Origin: Nitrosospira sp. NpAV
Lineage (GTDB): Bacteria > Pseudomonadota > Gammaproteobacteria > Burkholderiales > Nitrosomonadaceae
Assembly (NCBI RefSeq): GCF_000832065.1
Contig: NZ_JXQM01000001.1
Location: 1-64,000, forward strand
Reading direction: 5' to 3'
Length of the DNA: 64,000 bases
The translations under genes and the position numbers were made by a program. This document shows, in pieces, positions 19,377-30,200 of this stretch. How positions within the stretch are numbered: position 1 is the first letter of the stretch; every line of letters begins with the position of its first letter. Below the pieces are notes generated by a model that saw only the letters and a list, made by a program, of their open reading frames with translations, ran no database searches and had not been told where the DNA came from.

Positions 19377-20390
19377 ATGTCGAGATCTTGCATCGATCGC
19401 TATCTTACCGCAATGTTTTGCTGTGTCACTCTGTTTGGCGCCAGTGTATCTCACGCGGAGCAAGTTGTTGTGTATTCGGCACGGATCGAGCAACTCATCA
19501 AGCCGATGTTTGATGCTTTTACCAAAGAAACCGGTATCGACGTGAAATTCGTTACCGATAAGGAAGGCGCATTGCTCGCGCGCCTGAAGGCGGAAGGAAA
19601 GAATACCCCCGCCGACATGCTGATCACTACGGATGCGGGTAATTTATGGGAAGCTGCGCGGGAAGGATTATTGAAACCCATAGAGTCAGAAACACTAGAA
19701 GCCAACATTCCCGCTTATCTGCGAGATCCCCAGAAACAGTGGTTTGGTCTGTCGGTGCGCGCCCGCACCATTATTTACAATACACAAAAAGTGAAACCTG
19801 CCGACCTTTCTACCTACGAAGCGCTGGCCGAACCCCAGTGGAAAGGACGCTTGTGTCTACGCACTTCCAAGAAAGTATACAACCAGTCGCTGGTGGCAAT
19901 GATGATCGCTGAATCAGGCGAGGCGAAGGCCGAGCAAATCGTAAAAGGCTGGGTCGCCAATTTAGCTACCGATCCCTTGTCCGATGACACCAAGGCGATG
20001 GAATTCGTCGCCGCCGGGAAATGTGACGTTACCCTGGCCAACACCTATTATTATGGCCGCCTGATGGAAAAGAATCCCACATTGCCTTTGGCGATTTTCT
20101 GGCCCAATCAGGCGGGCAGCGGAGTTCATGTGAACATCTCGGGAGCTGGCGTTACCCGTTATGCCCATAATGGACCCGCCGCGATCAAATTGCTTGAGTT
20201 CCTTTCATCGGAAAAAGCCCAAAATCTGTTTGCCGATATCAATATGGAGTACCCCGCGAATCCCAAGGTAAAAACCGATCCTGCCGTTGCGGCCTGGGGC
20301 AACTTCAAACAAAACCCGGTAAATGTGACCAAAGCCGGTGAATTGCAAGCAGAGGCGGTGAAACTGATGGACCGGTCCGGTTATCGATAA
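19377..20390 (+). CDS. fbpA: Ferric-iron ABC transporter, periplasmic binding protein
   Basis: The 337-aa protein has a signal peptide (1-27, ending SHAEQ). The start of the mature protein, VVVYSARIEQLIKPMFDAFTKETGIDVKF, is typical of the FbpA/FutA transferrin-like family. The tyrosine cluster NTYYYGRL (about residue 222) supplies the usual iron-phenolate ligands. GGAG lies upstream of the ATG. The permease and ATPase genes follow in order, and a Fur box precedes it, supporting Fe(III) as substrate over other anion-type substrates. Confidence 0.9.
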   Translation: MSRSCIDRYLTAMFCCVTLFGASVSHAEQVVVYSARIEQLIKPMFDAFTKETGIDVKFVTDKEGALLARLKAEGKNTPADMLITTDAGNLWEAAREGLLKPIESETLEANIPAYLRDPQKQWFGLSVRARTIIYNTQKVKPADLSTYEALAEPQWKGRLCLRTSKKVYNQSLVAMMIAESGEAKAEQIVKGWVANLATDPLSDDTKAMEFVAAGKCDVTLANTYYYGRLMEKNPTLPLAIFWPNQAGSGVHVNISGAGVTRYAHNGPAAIKLLEFLSSEKAQNLFADINMEYPANPKVKTDPAVAAWGNFKQNPVNVTKAGELQAEAVKLMDRSGYR

Positions 20391-20400
20391 GGCATAAGGG

Positions 20401-22086
20401 GTGAAAGGTAGTACGCTGAACTCAACGGTAAACAATACTACCACGAGATACGGGTTTTCCGGATTTTTAAGCTCCACTTATCGCTCCTCATCAGGCTGGC
20501 GTCTAATCCCTTTCCTGATGGCTGCGCTCGTGCTGATCCCTGTTGGCACCGTCATCTCATCATTTTTTGCGCCCGCCAGCGATATCTGGCAGCATCTGGT
20601 CGAAACGACGCTGGCCAGTCTGTTGGTTAATACATTTTGGCTCGTCCTGGGCGTAGCATCCGGCACCGTGCTGTTGGGGGTCAGCCTGGCATGGTTTACC
20701 GCGGTGTGTGAATTTCCGGGGCGAAAGTTCTTTTCCTGGGCGCTATTACTGCCGCTCGCCATCCCCGCATATGTCACCGCATTCGTTGCGTTGGGGTTGT
20801 TCGATTACACTGGCCCGGTACAAACTACGCTACGCGCCTGGCTGGGACCGGAACTCTCATGGTTTCCCAACGTGCGCGGCAGGATGGGCGTCATTACTGT
20901 CATGATTCTGGCATTTTATCCCTATGTCTATTTGCTCGCGCGCAATGCCTTCCTCACCCAGGGTAGGCGGTCGCTGGAGGCTGCTCAATCGTTGGGCTTT
21001 AATCGCACGCAAGGGTTTCTCAAGGTGGCACTGCCCATGGCCCGACCGTGGATAGCAGGAGGTGTAATGCTGGCGCTTATGGAAACCCTGGCGGACTTTG
21101 GTACGGTAGCGGTGTTCAATTACGATACCTTCACCACCGCCATTTACAAGGCCTGGTTCGGAATGTTTTCCCTGGCAGCTGCCTCGCAACTTGCCTCGTT
21201 ACTGATTGTGATCGTCTTTGCGATGATCATCGTGGAGCAACGATTCCGCTCGCGTATGCGCTATGCTGAAACCAGGCAAAGTGGGCGAGTTAATCGTATC
21301 CCACTCACCGGCTGGCGCTCATGGCTGCTGGTCTTTTTTGCCTCCGGCACGTTGTTCCTTTCGTTCCTGTTGCCGGTTACGCAGCTAGGCGTTTGGGCGG
21401 CAGATGTTTTCGCTCAGGACTTCGACCAGCGCTACCTGGAATTTCTCGGGCATTCACTGCTGCTGTCCTCACTCGCTGCCCTGCTTACCTGTTCCGTCGC
21501 GCTGCTTATGGTATATGCGGCACGCCGTCACCCCGATCCGGCTACTCATGCCGCAGTGCGCATCGCCACGATTGGTTACGCCCTCCCTGGCGCCGTTTTG
21601 GCGGTAGGAATTTTCGTCCCGGTCGCCTGGCTGGATAACTGGCTGAGCGAGTTGGCCATGCAATTCTTTAATATAGAAACCGGGCTATTGATCCAGGGCA
21701 CCCTCTTCACCATGCTGATCGCTTATATTACGCGTTTTCTTGCGGTCAGTCATAGTCCAATAGACAGCGCCATGCAACGTATCACCGGCAGCATCGATGA
21801 AGCCGCGATGGGACTTGGTTTGAATGGATGGACGATGCTGCGGCGCGTACATTTACCGATACTGAAAGGTGGAATATTTACCGCTGCCGCCCTGGTATTC
21901 GTGGATGTGATGAAAGAGATGCCCATTACCTTGATGACCCGGCCTTTCGGCTGGGACACGCTGGCGGTGAGAATTTTCGAGATGACTTCGGAAGGGGCAT
22001 GGGAGCAGGCCGCGTTACCTGCAGTGGCGCTCGTGCTGGCGGGTCTGCTGCCGATAATATTGCTCGTGCGGCAAACAGAGAAATAA
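20401..22086 (+). CDS. fbpB: Ferric-iron ABC transporter, fused permease
   Basis: The 561-aa inner-membrane protein contains two tandem permease domains (about 35-290 and 330-555), each with the EAA loop (SLEAAQSLGFNRTQGFLKVALP and SIDEAAMGLGLNGWTMLRRVHLP). This duplicated layout is normal for FbpB/SfuB. About 12 membrane helices are visible. It starts with GTG at 20401, ten bases after the fbpA stop, preceded by TAAGG. Confidence 0.92.
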   Translation: MKGSTLNSTVNNTTTRYGFSGFLSSTYRSSSGWRLIPFLMAALVLIPVGTVISSFFAPASDIWQHLVETTLASLLVNTFWLVLGVASGTVLLGVSLAWFTAVCEFPGRKFFSWALLLPLAIPAYVTAFVALGLFDYTGPVQTTLRAWLGPELSWFPNVRGRMGVITVMILAFYPYVYLLARNAFLTQGRRSLEAAQSLGFNRTQGFLKVALPMARPWIAGGVMLALMETLADFGTVAVFNYDTFTTAIYKAWFGMFSLAAASQLASLLIVIVFAMIIVEQRFRSRMRYAETRQSGRVNRIPLTGWRSWLLVFFASGTLFLSFLLPVTQLGVWAADVFAQDFDQRYLEFLGHSLLLSSLAALLTCSVALLMVYAARRHPDPATHAAVRIATIGYALPGAVLAVGIFVPVAWLDNWLSELAMQFFNIETGLLIQGTLFTMLIAYITRFLAVSHSPIDSAMQRITGSIDEAAMGLGLNGWTMLRRVHLPILKGGIFTAAALVFVDVMKEMPITLMTRPFGWDTLAVRIFEMTSEGAWEQAALPAVALVLAGLLPIILLVRQTEK

Positions 22087-22097
22087 ATACCTTTGTC

Positions 22098-23171
22098 ATG
22101 AACGCACTGCTTGAGCTCAGGGATATCCGGCATGCCTACGGCAAACAAGTCGTCGTAAACGATTTATCGCTCACGCTGAGGAAAGGGCAAATCGGCTGCC
22201 TGCTGGGACCAAGCGGGTGCGGTAAAACAACCGTGTTGCGCTGCATCGCCGGATTCGAGCCCATCTCGGCTGGAGAAATCCTGGTTAATAGCGTAATCGT
22301 AAGCAATGCTGGCTTTTGTATGCCACCGGAACGGCGGCATATCGGCATGGTATTTCAGGATTATGCGCTGTTTCCCCATCTGACCGTCGCGGCCAATATC
22401 GGTTTTGGTCTCCACCGCATGCAGAAAACCGGTCGCGACTCGCGCATCGCCGAATTGCTGCAAACCGTGGGGCTCATCGATGCGGCGGCAAAATACCCGC
22501 ACGAACTTTCCGGTGGCCAGCAGCAACGCGTGGCATTGGCGCGCGCCCTGGCCCCGCGCCCTGACTTGTTGCTGCTGGACGAGCCCTTCTCCAATCTTGA
22601 TGTCACGTTGCGCGAGCGTTTGAGCCTGGAAGTACGCGATATCCTCAAGAGCCAGAACGCCACGGCTATGTTAGTGACCCACGATCAGGACGAGGCATTT
22701 GCCATTGCGGATGAAATTGGCGTCATGCATCGCGGTGAAATCCAGCAATGGGATACGGCCTATAATCTCTATCACAAACCTTCCAACCGTTTCGTCGCAA
22801 ATTTTATCGGGCAGGGTGTATTCCTTTCAGGCAAGATACTTGACCCGCGCCATGTGGAGATAGAGCTGGGGATTTTGACGGGGCAGTTCCAGCATGAATG
22901 TAAACCGGATTGCCAACTCTGTGTAAAGGGCCATCCCGTCGATGTATTGATACGTCCGGATGACATCGTGCACGATGATACCAGTCCCATTCAAGCGGCA
23001 GTCGTACATAAGGCTTTCCGCGGTGCGGATATTTTGTACACGCTTCGCCTGCCCGGTGGCAGCACCGCGCTATCGCTGGTACCCAGCCACCACAATCATG
23101 CCATCGGTGAAAAAATAGGCATCAGACTGGAAGCCGATCACGTGGTTGCATTCAGCCAGTCTGCATCGTAA
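22098..23171 (+). CDS. fbpC: Ferric-iron ABC transporter, ATP-binding protein
   Basis: The 357-aa ATPase powers the FbpB permease. Walker A GPSGCGKT is at 37-44, the signature LSGGQQQR at about 137-144, Walker B LLLLDEPFSNLD after it, and the switch His in VTHDQDE. The C-terminal part (about 240-357) is a TOBE-like domain common to this transporter group. The start ATG at 22098 is 11 bases after the fbpB stop; an in-frame reading upstream of it is the shadow of fbpB. Confidence 0.94.
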   Translation: MNALLELRDIRHAYGKQVVVNDLSLTLRKGQIGCLLGPSGCGKTTVLRCIAGFEPISAGEILVNSVIVSNAGFCMPPERRHIGMVFQDYALFPHLTVAANIGFGLHRMQKTGRDSRIAELLQTVGLIDAAAKYPHELSGGQQQRVALARALAPRPDLLLLDEPFSNLDVTLRERLSLEVRDILKSQNATAMLVTHDQDEAFAIADEIGVMHRGEIQQWDTAYNLYHKPSNRFVANFIGQGVFLSGKILDPRHVEIELGILTGQFQHECKPDCQLCVKGHPVDVLIRPDDIVHDDTSPIQAAVVHKAFRGADILYTLRLPGGSTALSLVPSHHNHAIGEKIGIRLEADHVVAFSQSAS

Positions 23172-23244
23172 TCCCGCAATCCAGACGGGCCTGCAAAAGA
23201 TTTATGTAGATAATTGAAATTAACCCCGAGAGGAGGATCAGAAC

Positions 23245-24342
23245 ATGTCCGACCCCGCCATACAGGACCGCGCCGCCGGCGCCATCATGGGCGCCTTTAT
23301 CGGGGATGCCTTAGGCCTCGGGCCTCACTGGTACTACGACCTGGCGGTGCTCCGCCACGACTACGGCGACTGGATCACGACCTATGCCGATCCCAAGCCC
23401 GGGCGCTACCATAGCGAGCTCAAAGCGGGCCAGCTCTCTCAGAGCGGCATCATTCTCCGGCTCATGCTTTGTTCACTCATCGAGCGCGGCGGCTATGATG
23501 AAGCGGATTTCTGCCGGCGCATGGATGAGGAAATCTTCCCGTTGCTCAACGGCATGCCCGTAAACGGCCCGGGCGGATATACCCAGCAGTCGATCCGCGA
23601 CGCTTGGCGCAAGCGCATCCAGCGGAACCTGCCTTGGGGACAAGTAGGTGGGCAGGCCGACACCACCGAAGCGATAGGACGGACGCTCGCCCTGGCGGTT
23701 CGCTATGCTTTCCAGCCGCAGGAACTGGCAGCCGCCATCTCCAGCAATACGCGGCTTACCCAGATCGACGATACCGTGGTTACCCTGACTGTCGCGTATG
23801 GGGCGGTATTGGGCCTCCTGGTGCAAGGGCACAAGCTCAACAAGAGCCTTTCCGGCAAGCTCATGCGGTTGGCAAGAGCGGGAAAACTGCCATTCCATAC
23901 GATGGCGCATACAGACATGCAGCCGCCTCAGGAGGACCTTCCGCGGGAAAGCGGATATTTCGTCTCTCCGGATGCCCTGCTCACGCCTTCCTATGTAGCC
24001 GCGGCCGCATTGGACCCCGAGATCCGTATAGAGCCTGCATGGAAAGTCTCTGTCGTGTATGGCATGACTTGCGCCATTTATCACCAGCTTCCCGCAGCCT
24101 ACCATCTCACTAGCCGCTTTCCGGATGATTTTGAATCGGCTGTGCTCCACGCCATCAATGGCGGTGGCGAGAATCAAGCCCGCGCTATTTTGACCGGTGC
24201 GCTCGTCGGAGCCCAAGTCGGGTTATCGGGAATACCCCGGCACTTTCTGGATGGCCTGGACGAAGCAGAAACGCTTCAGCGATTTGCGATGGAGCTGGCC
24301 TCGCGGGTAGGCGCTTCAATCGCCGGCGGACATGTTAACTAG
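23245..24342 (+). CDS. ADP-ribosylglycohydrolase-family protein with altered metal motifs
   Basis: The 365-aa, all-helical protein begins with the ARH-type helix AAGAIMGAFIGDALGLGPHW and ends with a region equivalent to the second metal motif. In canonical enzymes the two Mg2+ sites come from TDDT near the N-terminus and GGDTDT near the C-terminus. Here the corresponding stretches read GQLSQSGIILRLM and NGGGENQARAILTGALVGAQVG, so most Asp ligands are gone. The fold is probably kept but hydrolase activity may be lost or changed. An AGGAGG site precedes the ATG. It lies just downstream of fbpC but has its own spacing of about 70 bases. Confidence 0.8.
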   Translation: MSDPAIQDRAAGAIMGAFIGDALGLGPHWYYDLAVLRHDYGDWITTYADPKPGRYHSELKAGQLSQSGIILRLMLCSLIERGGYDEADFCRRMDEEIFPLLNGMPVNGPGGYTQQSIRDAWRKRIQRNLPWGQVGGQADTTEAIGRTLALAVRYAFQPQELAAAISSNTRLTQIDDTVVTLTVAYGAVLGLLVQGHKLNKSLSGKLMRLARAGKLPFHTMAHTDMQPPQEDLPRESGYFVSPDALLTPSYVAAAALDPEIRIEPAWKVSVVYGMTCAIYHQLPAAYHLTSRFPDDFESAVLHAINGGGENQARAILTGALVGAQVGLSGIPRHFLDGLDEAETLQRFAMELASRVGASIAGGHVN

Positions 24343-24649
24343 CTTCTGCAAGCACGCGTAACGAGGAGTATCGAAGGAGCGCTGTCTTGCAAGCTCATTT
24401 GCACGGTAAATCCCCGTTGAACCAGGGATTCCGTGCTGGCCGTATCCTCTCTACAGCATTGAATACATGGAGATTGGTGTTTCACGCTCGCAATGCGCCG
24501 TGTGTCGCAACGGCCTGAATAAATCTGGGGGATGTCATCAAAGATCTCCATCCAACCGGGCGAGTACCCCGGATGGCAGCCACAGCTTCACACCCGGGCA
24601 CTTACGATCGCTCACCGAATAACCGTACCGGATGGGGTTTGAACCATCT
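24343..24649. other. Intergenic region with short hairpins
   Basis: The 307 bases between convergent genes contain AATCCC/GGGATT (24409-24430) and CCATCC-aa-CCGGG/CCCCGGATGG (about 24548-24576). No gene or known RNA is recognised. The hairpins may mark the transcript ends. Confidence 0.4.
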
Positions 24650-25051
24650 TCAGTAGGGTTTGGTTCCATAGTACGAATGGATCGTGTCTTGCCAAGTGGG
24701 ATCCGCCATATCCGGCCAGCTGTCTTTATCGAATCCGGGGGCAGATTCGAGGCTCTTCTTATCCGCATTAAGCAGGAAGCGCTTGTTCACGGTATCGAGT
24801 TTCAACGCACTCCAGGGCACGGCAAACAGCTTATCGGCAATGCCGAGAAAACCGCCAAAAGATAACACTGCATAAGCGACTCTCCCGCTGTTCACGTCCA
24901 GCATAATTTCCTTGATATCGCCCAAGTCCTCATCCTTATGATTGTAGACATCATTTCCGACGAGCGTGTCAGCGCCCATTAATCGAGGCCCAGGGCCTTT
25001 TTCATCGTAGTTTTTGTACATACCGTAGGTATCGCGATCTTCATAACTCAT
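24650..25051 (-). CDS. PRC-barrel domain protein
   Basis: The 133-aa protein has a PRC-barrel (about residues 24-95): MGADTLVGNDVYNHKDEDLGDIKEIMLDVNSGRVAYAVLSFGGFLGIADKLFAVPWSALKLD. Such stand-alone barrels are common soluble proteins that bind other proteins or membranes. The N-terminus is rich in Tyr and charged residues; the C-terminus ends with aromatic residues. The GGAGACAAAC site is upstream. The neighbouring hemerythrin protein on the same strand suggests a stress-linked pair. Confidence 0.85.
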   Translation of the reverse strand: MSYEDRDTYGMYKNYDEKGPGPRLMGADTLVGNDVYNHKDEDLGDIKEIMLDVNSGRVAYAVLSFGGFLGIADKLFAVPWSALKLDTVNKRFLLNADKKSLESAPGFDKDSWPDMADPTWQDTIHSYYGTKPY

Positions 25052-25171
25052 GTTTGTCTCCTGCGAAGGTAAATTTAAGAAATTCTCGTTACTGCTGTCC
25101 GCCCAGAGAAGCTATTCGTTCAAGGGCGGAACCAACCGGGATATATATATTGAAGAAGAGTTTCGGTTCTT

Positions 25172-25681
25172 TTAATCCTCTACTAATACTTTTTTACGCT
25201 CGACCATTTCGAGGCCAACCTCCTCAAGATCCATATCCGACTTTTTCACCTTGGGAAACATTTCATTCTGCTCTTCTTCCACATGATGGTTAATATACTC
25301 ACGCAGCACGGTGACGACAGCGTCATACATCGGATCCGAGGCTGCCATGGATTGGATTTGTGAGATCAGGTCCTTAGCCGATCCATGTTCCACCATCGCC
25401 TCATTCATCAACTCATCATCATCAATGGCTTCACGCACTGCAGGATAGAATATTTCCTCCTCCAACTGCGCATGCACGGTCAATTCTTTACAGATCTGGG
25501 CCGCAAGTTCTTCCTTTCCCCCCTCATCATTCTTTTTGCAGAGTTTTTCAAACTCCTTGAATAATTTCTTGACCTTATTGTGATCCTCGGTCAGGAGTTT
25601 GATCGCATCATTTTTCGTCGTACGTGTGGCTGTGCTACGCATGGTTGTCTTTCCTGAGGTGGTGCTTCCGGTCGTGGGCAT
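25172..25681 (-). CDS. Hemerythrin (HHE) domain protein
   Basis: The 169-aa protein has a Thr/Ser-rich N-terminus (1-22), then a four-helix HHE domain. Candidate di-iron ligands are His34, His70 with Glu74/75, His99, His132/133 and Glu137, in the usual HxxxE spacing. Such proteins bind O2 or NO, or sense iron. It lies 120 bases upstream of the PRC-barrel gene on the same strand, and the two could be co-transcribed. Confidence 0.88.
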   Translation of the reverse strand: MPTTGSTTSGKTTMRSTATRTTKNDAIKLLTEDHNKVKKLFKEFEKLCKKNDEGGKEELAAQICKELTVHAQLEEEIFYPAVREAIDDDELMNEAMVEHGSAKDLISQIQSMAASDPMYDAVVTVLREYINHHVEEEQNEMFPKVKKSDMDLEEVGLEMVERKKVLVED

Positions 25682-26186
25682 GATTCATTCTCCTATAATA
25701 TTAAAAATAAATGCTTCAGCTGCGGCTTCAAGGATCAGTGCGATACGAAAATAGTTTCTCAACACCGAGCGGGTGATAATGTAATAGTTGACTCAGGACG
25801 TCCGTGCGATGGCAGACACTCAAATAAAAGATTTACGGCTTTGAAGCGCTGCCCTGCCAGGGGCAATGAAATCTGTTTCATTCCGAATGTATTTGATGTG
25901 TGTGAACTTGGCTCGCCCCGTTGATAGCATTGCGCGGGGTAGCTCCCTTTCCGGAAAAATTCTCAACGAACGGGCAGAATTCCTGGCGGATCTGCGAAAA
26001 GGCAACTATGGAATGAACGAATATGAAACTGAAGGCTTATGAGGAGAGCAGGGATACGGGAGATAACCGGAAAAGATAATGCCGAGAGGGCCGTATCCTG
26101 TACGTCTGTTCTTTCAGAAAAACGACTGGCAGCACATCGTCAAGAATAGAAATGCGTTGCCGATGCCATGGCACGGGGAGGAATGT
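25682..26186. other. Intergenic region, no gene recognised
   Basis: About 500 bases separate the hemerythrin gene from the 3' end of mltB. Small open frames here have neither plausible ribosome-binding sites nor family resemblance. AT-rich sequence near 25690-25790 probably contains the hemerythrin promoter. Confidence 0.4.
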
Positions 26187-27170
26187 TTATTGCGAACCGG
26201 AATTCCGTGCCGCACGAATCTCTTCCGCCAATTGCCATACGGACATGGCGTAATGTACGCTGCGATTGTAGCGCGTGATAACGAAGAAATTGTTAAAACC
26301 CAGCCAATACTCGTTTCCATTGTTATTCGCCAGCTCGACCAGCGTGACCGGACGGTCGCGGGGAATATCCGCCCGCGTCATGACACCCAGTTTCCGCATT
26401 TCTTGCAATGTATACAGTGGCTTGCTTCCTGAGAATAAAGCATTGCGATAATTCTCGCCATTCACCAGGGCAGGAACTGCCACCGTCTGCCCTGCCTCCC
26501 AGCCGAAGCTCTTCAGATAATTCGCGACACTGCCTATTGCGTCCGCCATGCTTCCGGATAAATCGATTCTACCGTCACCGTCAAAATCCACCGCGTAACG
26601 CCGATAGCTGCTGGGCATGAATTGTGGAATACCAATCGCGCCTGCATAGGAGCCCCTGATATTAAGCACGTCCGCACCTTGCTCACGTCCCATCAGCAGA
26701 TACTGCTCCAACTCGTCCCGAAAAAATCCGGCGCGTTTCGGATAGTCGAATGCCAGTGTCGTCAATGCATCCAGTACACGGTGTTTACCGGTCTGAGCGC
26801 CATAAATGGTTTCCACACCCATCACCGCAGTGATGATTTCCTCGGGAATACCAAATTCCCTGTGCGCCCGCTCCAGCGTTCCGGCATGGCTGTTCCAGAA
26901 ATCAACGCCGCCCGCAATCCGCCGTGGGTTGACAAAAATAGGACGAAATTCATACCATGGTCTGGAAGTTGCCGGGCGTGAAATTGCATCAATGATGGCG
27001 GGCTGAAACCGCGCCGCACCAAGAATACTCTCAAGCCCGGCCTGCTCGAATCCATGCCGTGCCACCATCTCACCGATAAAGGTTTCTATCTCCGGACGCA
27101 ACGGCTCGGCCATGGCTGGTGCGCTCCCAGCGATTGAAAGAAACCCGAACGCATACAATAGCAGTCGCAT
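26187..27170 (-). CDS. mltB: Membrane-bound lytic murein transglycosylase B
   Basis: The 327-aa protein cleaves peptidoglycan between MurNAc and GlcNAc to form 1,6-anhydromuramyl ends. After a signal sequence (1-21) the SLT-type domain shows the catalytic Glu in MGVETIYGAQTG, GAIGIPQFMPSSYRRYAVDFDGDGRIDL and NYLKSFGWEAG, typical for MltB. No lipobox Cys is seen, so it may be periplasmic, not lipid-anchored. The start at 27170 (MRLLLYAF) is preferred over an ATG eight codons upstream. Confidence 0.9.
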   Translation of the reverse strand: MRLLLYAFGFLSIAGSAPAMAEPLRPEIETFIGEMVARHGFEQAGLESILGAARFQPAIIDAISRPATSRPWYEFRPIFVNPRRIAGGVDFWNSHAGTLERAHREFGIPEEIITAVMGVETIYGAQTGKHRVLDALTTLAFDYPKRAGFFRDELEQYLLMGREQGADVLNIRGSYAGAIGIPQFMPSSYRRYAVDFDGDGRIDLSGSMADAIGSVANYLKSFGWEAGQTVAVPALVNGENYRNALFSGSKPLYTLQEMRKLGVMTRADIPRDRPVTLVELANNNGNEYWLGFNNFFVITRYNRSVHYAMSVWQLAEEIRAARNSGSQ

Positions 27171-27251
27171 GATTATCCCGCCATCCAACAACAATCGTTT
27201 ATTGATACTTGCGAATAACTTGGAGGTTTCATTGATCCCATCCGTTGGGCT

Positions 27252-30200
27252 CTATCCTTCACCGCCCCACTCCCGCCATCCCCTTAACAACGGGAAATAC
27301 AACCCTCGCCTCACCCGCCCCTCAGTGCTTATGCGCATAAGTCCTGCATAGCAATCCAATTGAAGCCGATAGCGCTCCTGCTCACGATCAAGAAATCCTT
27401 CCACATCGGCACCCTCATGGCTGCTTGTCTTGTAATCCACAACCCAGCGCTGACCCTCCGCATCAAGAAAGGTGCGATCGATAATGAGATCCCTGTGCTC
27501 GCCCGCCATAACTGTTGTCATGCGCAATTCGTTGTAGGCATCCTGCTGCGGTCCAAGCAACCATTGCCCGCGCTTATCGGTCACCGCGTGGGCGAGTGCC
27601 ATTATTACGCGTCCGACGGCTGTATGGGTATCGCTGCCATTGCGATCCATACCGCATGCAATCAACTGACGTTTGAAAGTATCCCGCAGAATCTGAATCC
27701 GCGCCATACTCCAATTCTCCACTCCATCCTCGGCGATACGGCGCAGCCAGCGGTGCACGATAGTTCCAATATGGCGAGCCGTTTCACCCGCCCATGAATA
27801 CTCGATATCGCCGCTCACCGGCGTCATTTCCCGCTGCGCGTTCCACCGCACCGATGGCGGCGCGGCTGGCAACGCCCAGTTGGAAACAAGACGATGTAAC
27901 GATTGGTCGACGGAGGGCTTTTTCTCTTTCCTATTTTCTTCTCCCTCTGCGACCGAACCCATATCCGAAGCTATTATTTGTGCTGCTGCATCTGCGTAAG
28001 CTGGCCGGACCACAGGCCAAATCTTGTTCAGCAATGTTTTGCCGGCGGGAGGCTTTAGTTTGAAACCCCCTCCACCATCGTAAACAACACCCGTGCTGCC
28101 AAGCAAATGCAGGCGCTGTCTGGCGCGCGTCGCAGCAACATAAAGCAGCCGCTCATCCTCAAAACACTCCTTCTCACCATCGAGTTTTTCCAACCAGGAA
28201 TAGATGCGATCAGCGTCCGCATTCGTTTCCTGAATGGGTGCAAGCAATAAATCGCTTCCTTCATTTGACTCCCCCGCGAACAGTTTGATACGCGGCTGTT
28301 CCATCCATAGAAACAACTGCTTGTTGCTGATACGCGGCAATCGGCCGAGACCGGGTATGATTACGCAGTCGAACTCAAGTCCCTTGGCCTTGTGGATGGT
28401 CATGATCTGCAGCGTATCGTCGGCTTTCAGGTCAGGTAACGCATAGAGCTTGGCAAGTCCTTCTTCCAAGGTGGAAAGTACAGGAACACTTCCACCCTCC
28501 TCATGCGCTTCAAGATAATCAAGATAGACCACAGCGTCTTCCAGATCTGTCGCATCTTCGATACATCCAGGACCTCCCAGCGCAAGCCATGCCGCCTCCA
28601 CGGTCAACCGGAGCGATTGACGGCAACGATTGTCCATGCAATTCCTCAGCACGTCGCGCGCACGCAGCAACCGGGCGCAGCCATCGGAGGAAAGTGCCGC
28701 CATACACGCATCGTCATTGAACAACTCCCATATCGTTCGATTATTTGCCTTGATGCTTCGTCTCCCTTTCTCAACATCGGGCGGATCGCCCGCGTTGTCA
28801 GGAATAGCGGCTGCGCCTGCCGAAATAAGCGCATGGATATCCGCAAGTGTAAGGCCGCACCATGGCGCGCGCAGCAGTGCAAGCCATGCCAGGCGATCCG
28901 CCGGATGCACCAGCGCGCGCGTCAGTGCCAGCAAATCCTGTACCACTGGCCGGAAGCCCAACCCCTCGATTTCGATCGCCCGGAACCTGATTCCAGCTTC
29001 CTTGAGCCTGGGCACGATCTGGTGAAGATGATTGCGGTTGCGCACTAGAATTGCCGTGGTGGCAGACGGATCATCACGCCGCACCTGCATGACGATTTCC
29101 ACCACCTTCGCCGCCTCGGCTGGGTGGTCATTATTGAAAAACGGATGTACGCTGACTGCCGCACCGGCAAGCATGCCATGCGTCGCCATCGATGGCGTAT
29201 AGGGAACCGCACCGAGCGCGATATTCTCCTGCTGCGGCATTACCTGGTCGAAAGCATGGTTGACCCAATCCACGATACCGCGTTGCGACCGGAAATTACT
29301 GGAAAGAGAAACGGGATGCAGGATAACGTTGCCGATCCCCGCCGCACGGGCACGCAAGAATAATCCAACCTCCGCCTCGCGAAAACGATAGATGGACTGC
29401 ATCGGATCTCCGACCACCAGCACACTGCGGCCGTCTCCCGGTTCCCATCCGGCGGTGAGTTTGGTGACCAGTTCATATTGACTGATCGATGTATCCTGGA
29501 ACTCGTCTATCAATAGATGCCGAATGCGATAGTCGAGCGCAAGTGCAAGATCAGTGGGCGCCTCCGGCTCGCCAAGCGCACGCAAGGCGCCTTGCGCGAC
29601 TTCCGTGAAATCCACCTTGTTATGCGACTGGAATACGAGCTTGAGTTGTCCGGCGGCGCGCAGCAGCAACCGCGTGATCGCGCCGAGCACTTCCCATTGC
29701 TTTTCGGTGTAAGCCGGTGGCGGCAAGAGACGAATATCACGTAACGCATGGCGCAATGCCTCCCCATCATCGGCCACAAGCCGACCCATCAACACAAGCG
29801 CCCTTTCTTTCCATAACCTTGCGATTGCTTTTTCGGCTTGGGTGCCGCCGGGCGGAAAGCCATCGCTGACCGTGTGTTGCTTCCGCCAGGCCCCCTCTTT
29901 TGTGAGTAACAGATCGGCAATGGCAATCCAGACGGCAACATCCCGTTCGTCATCGCCGGGCAGCTCAACGCCTGCATTGAGCCCCTCAAACGGTGCAAAT
30001 GACGGTTTCCCTCCCCCAAGGGCTAAATTACCGGCGGCATACTGCGCCAGTCCCGCCAATTCACTTTGTGCCGAGACCGGATAGCGTCCGCATAAACCAC
30101 AGAGGCGCTTCAGCACCGCGTGGCGCGTATTCTTCAATGCCGCCTCCAGTTCATCGCGATCCTTGCCATGAACATGGCGTAACCAATGGTCGCGGCGCGC

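Noticed and set aside
26079-26432. Plus-strand open frame beside mltB
   Set aside because: Mostly antisense to the 3' part of mltB; the non-overlapping part has no start signal or family match.
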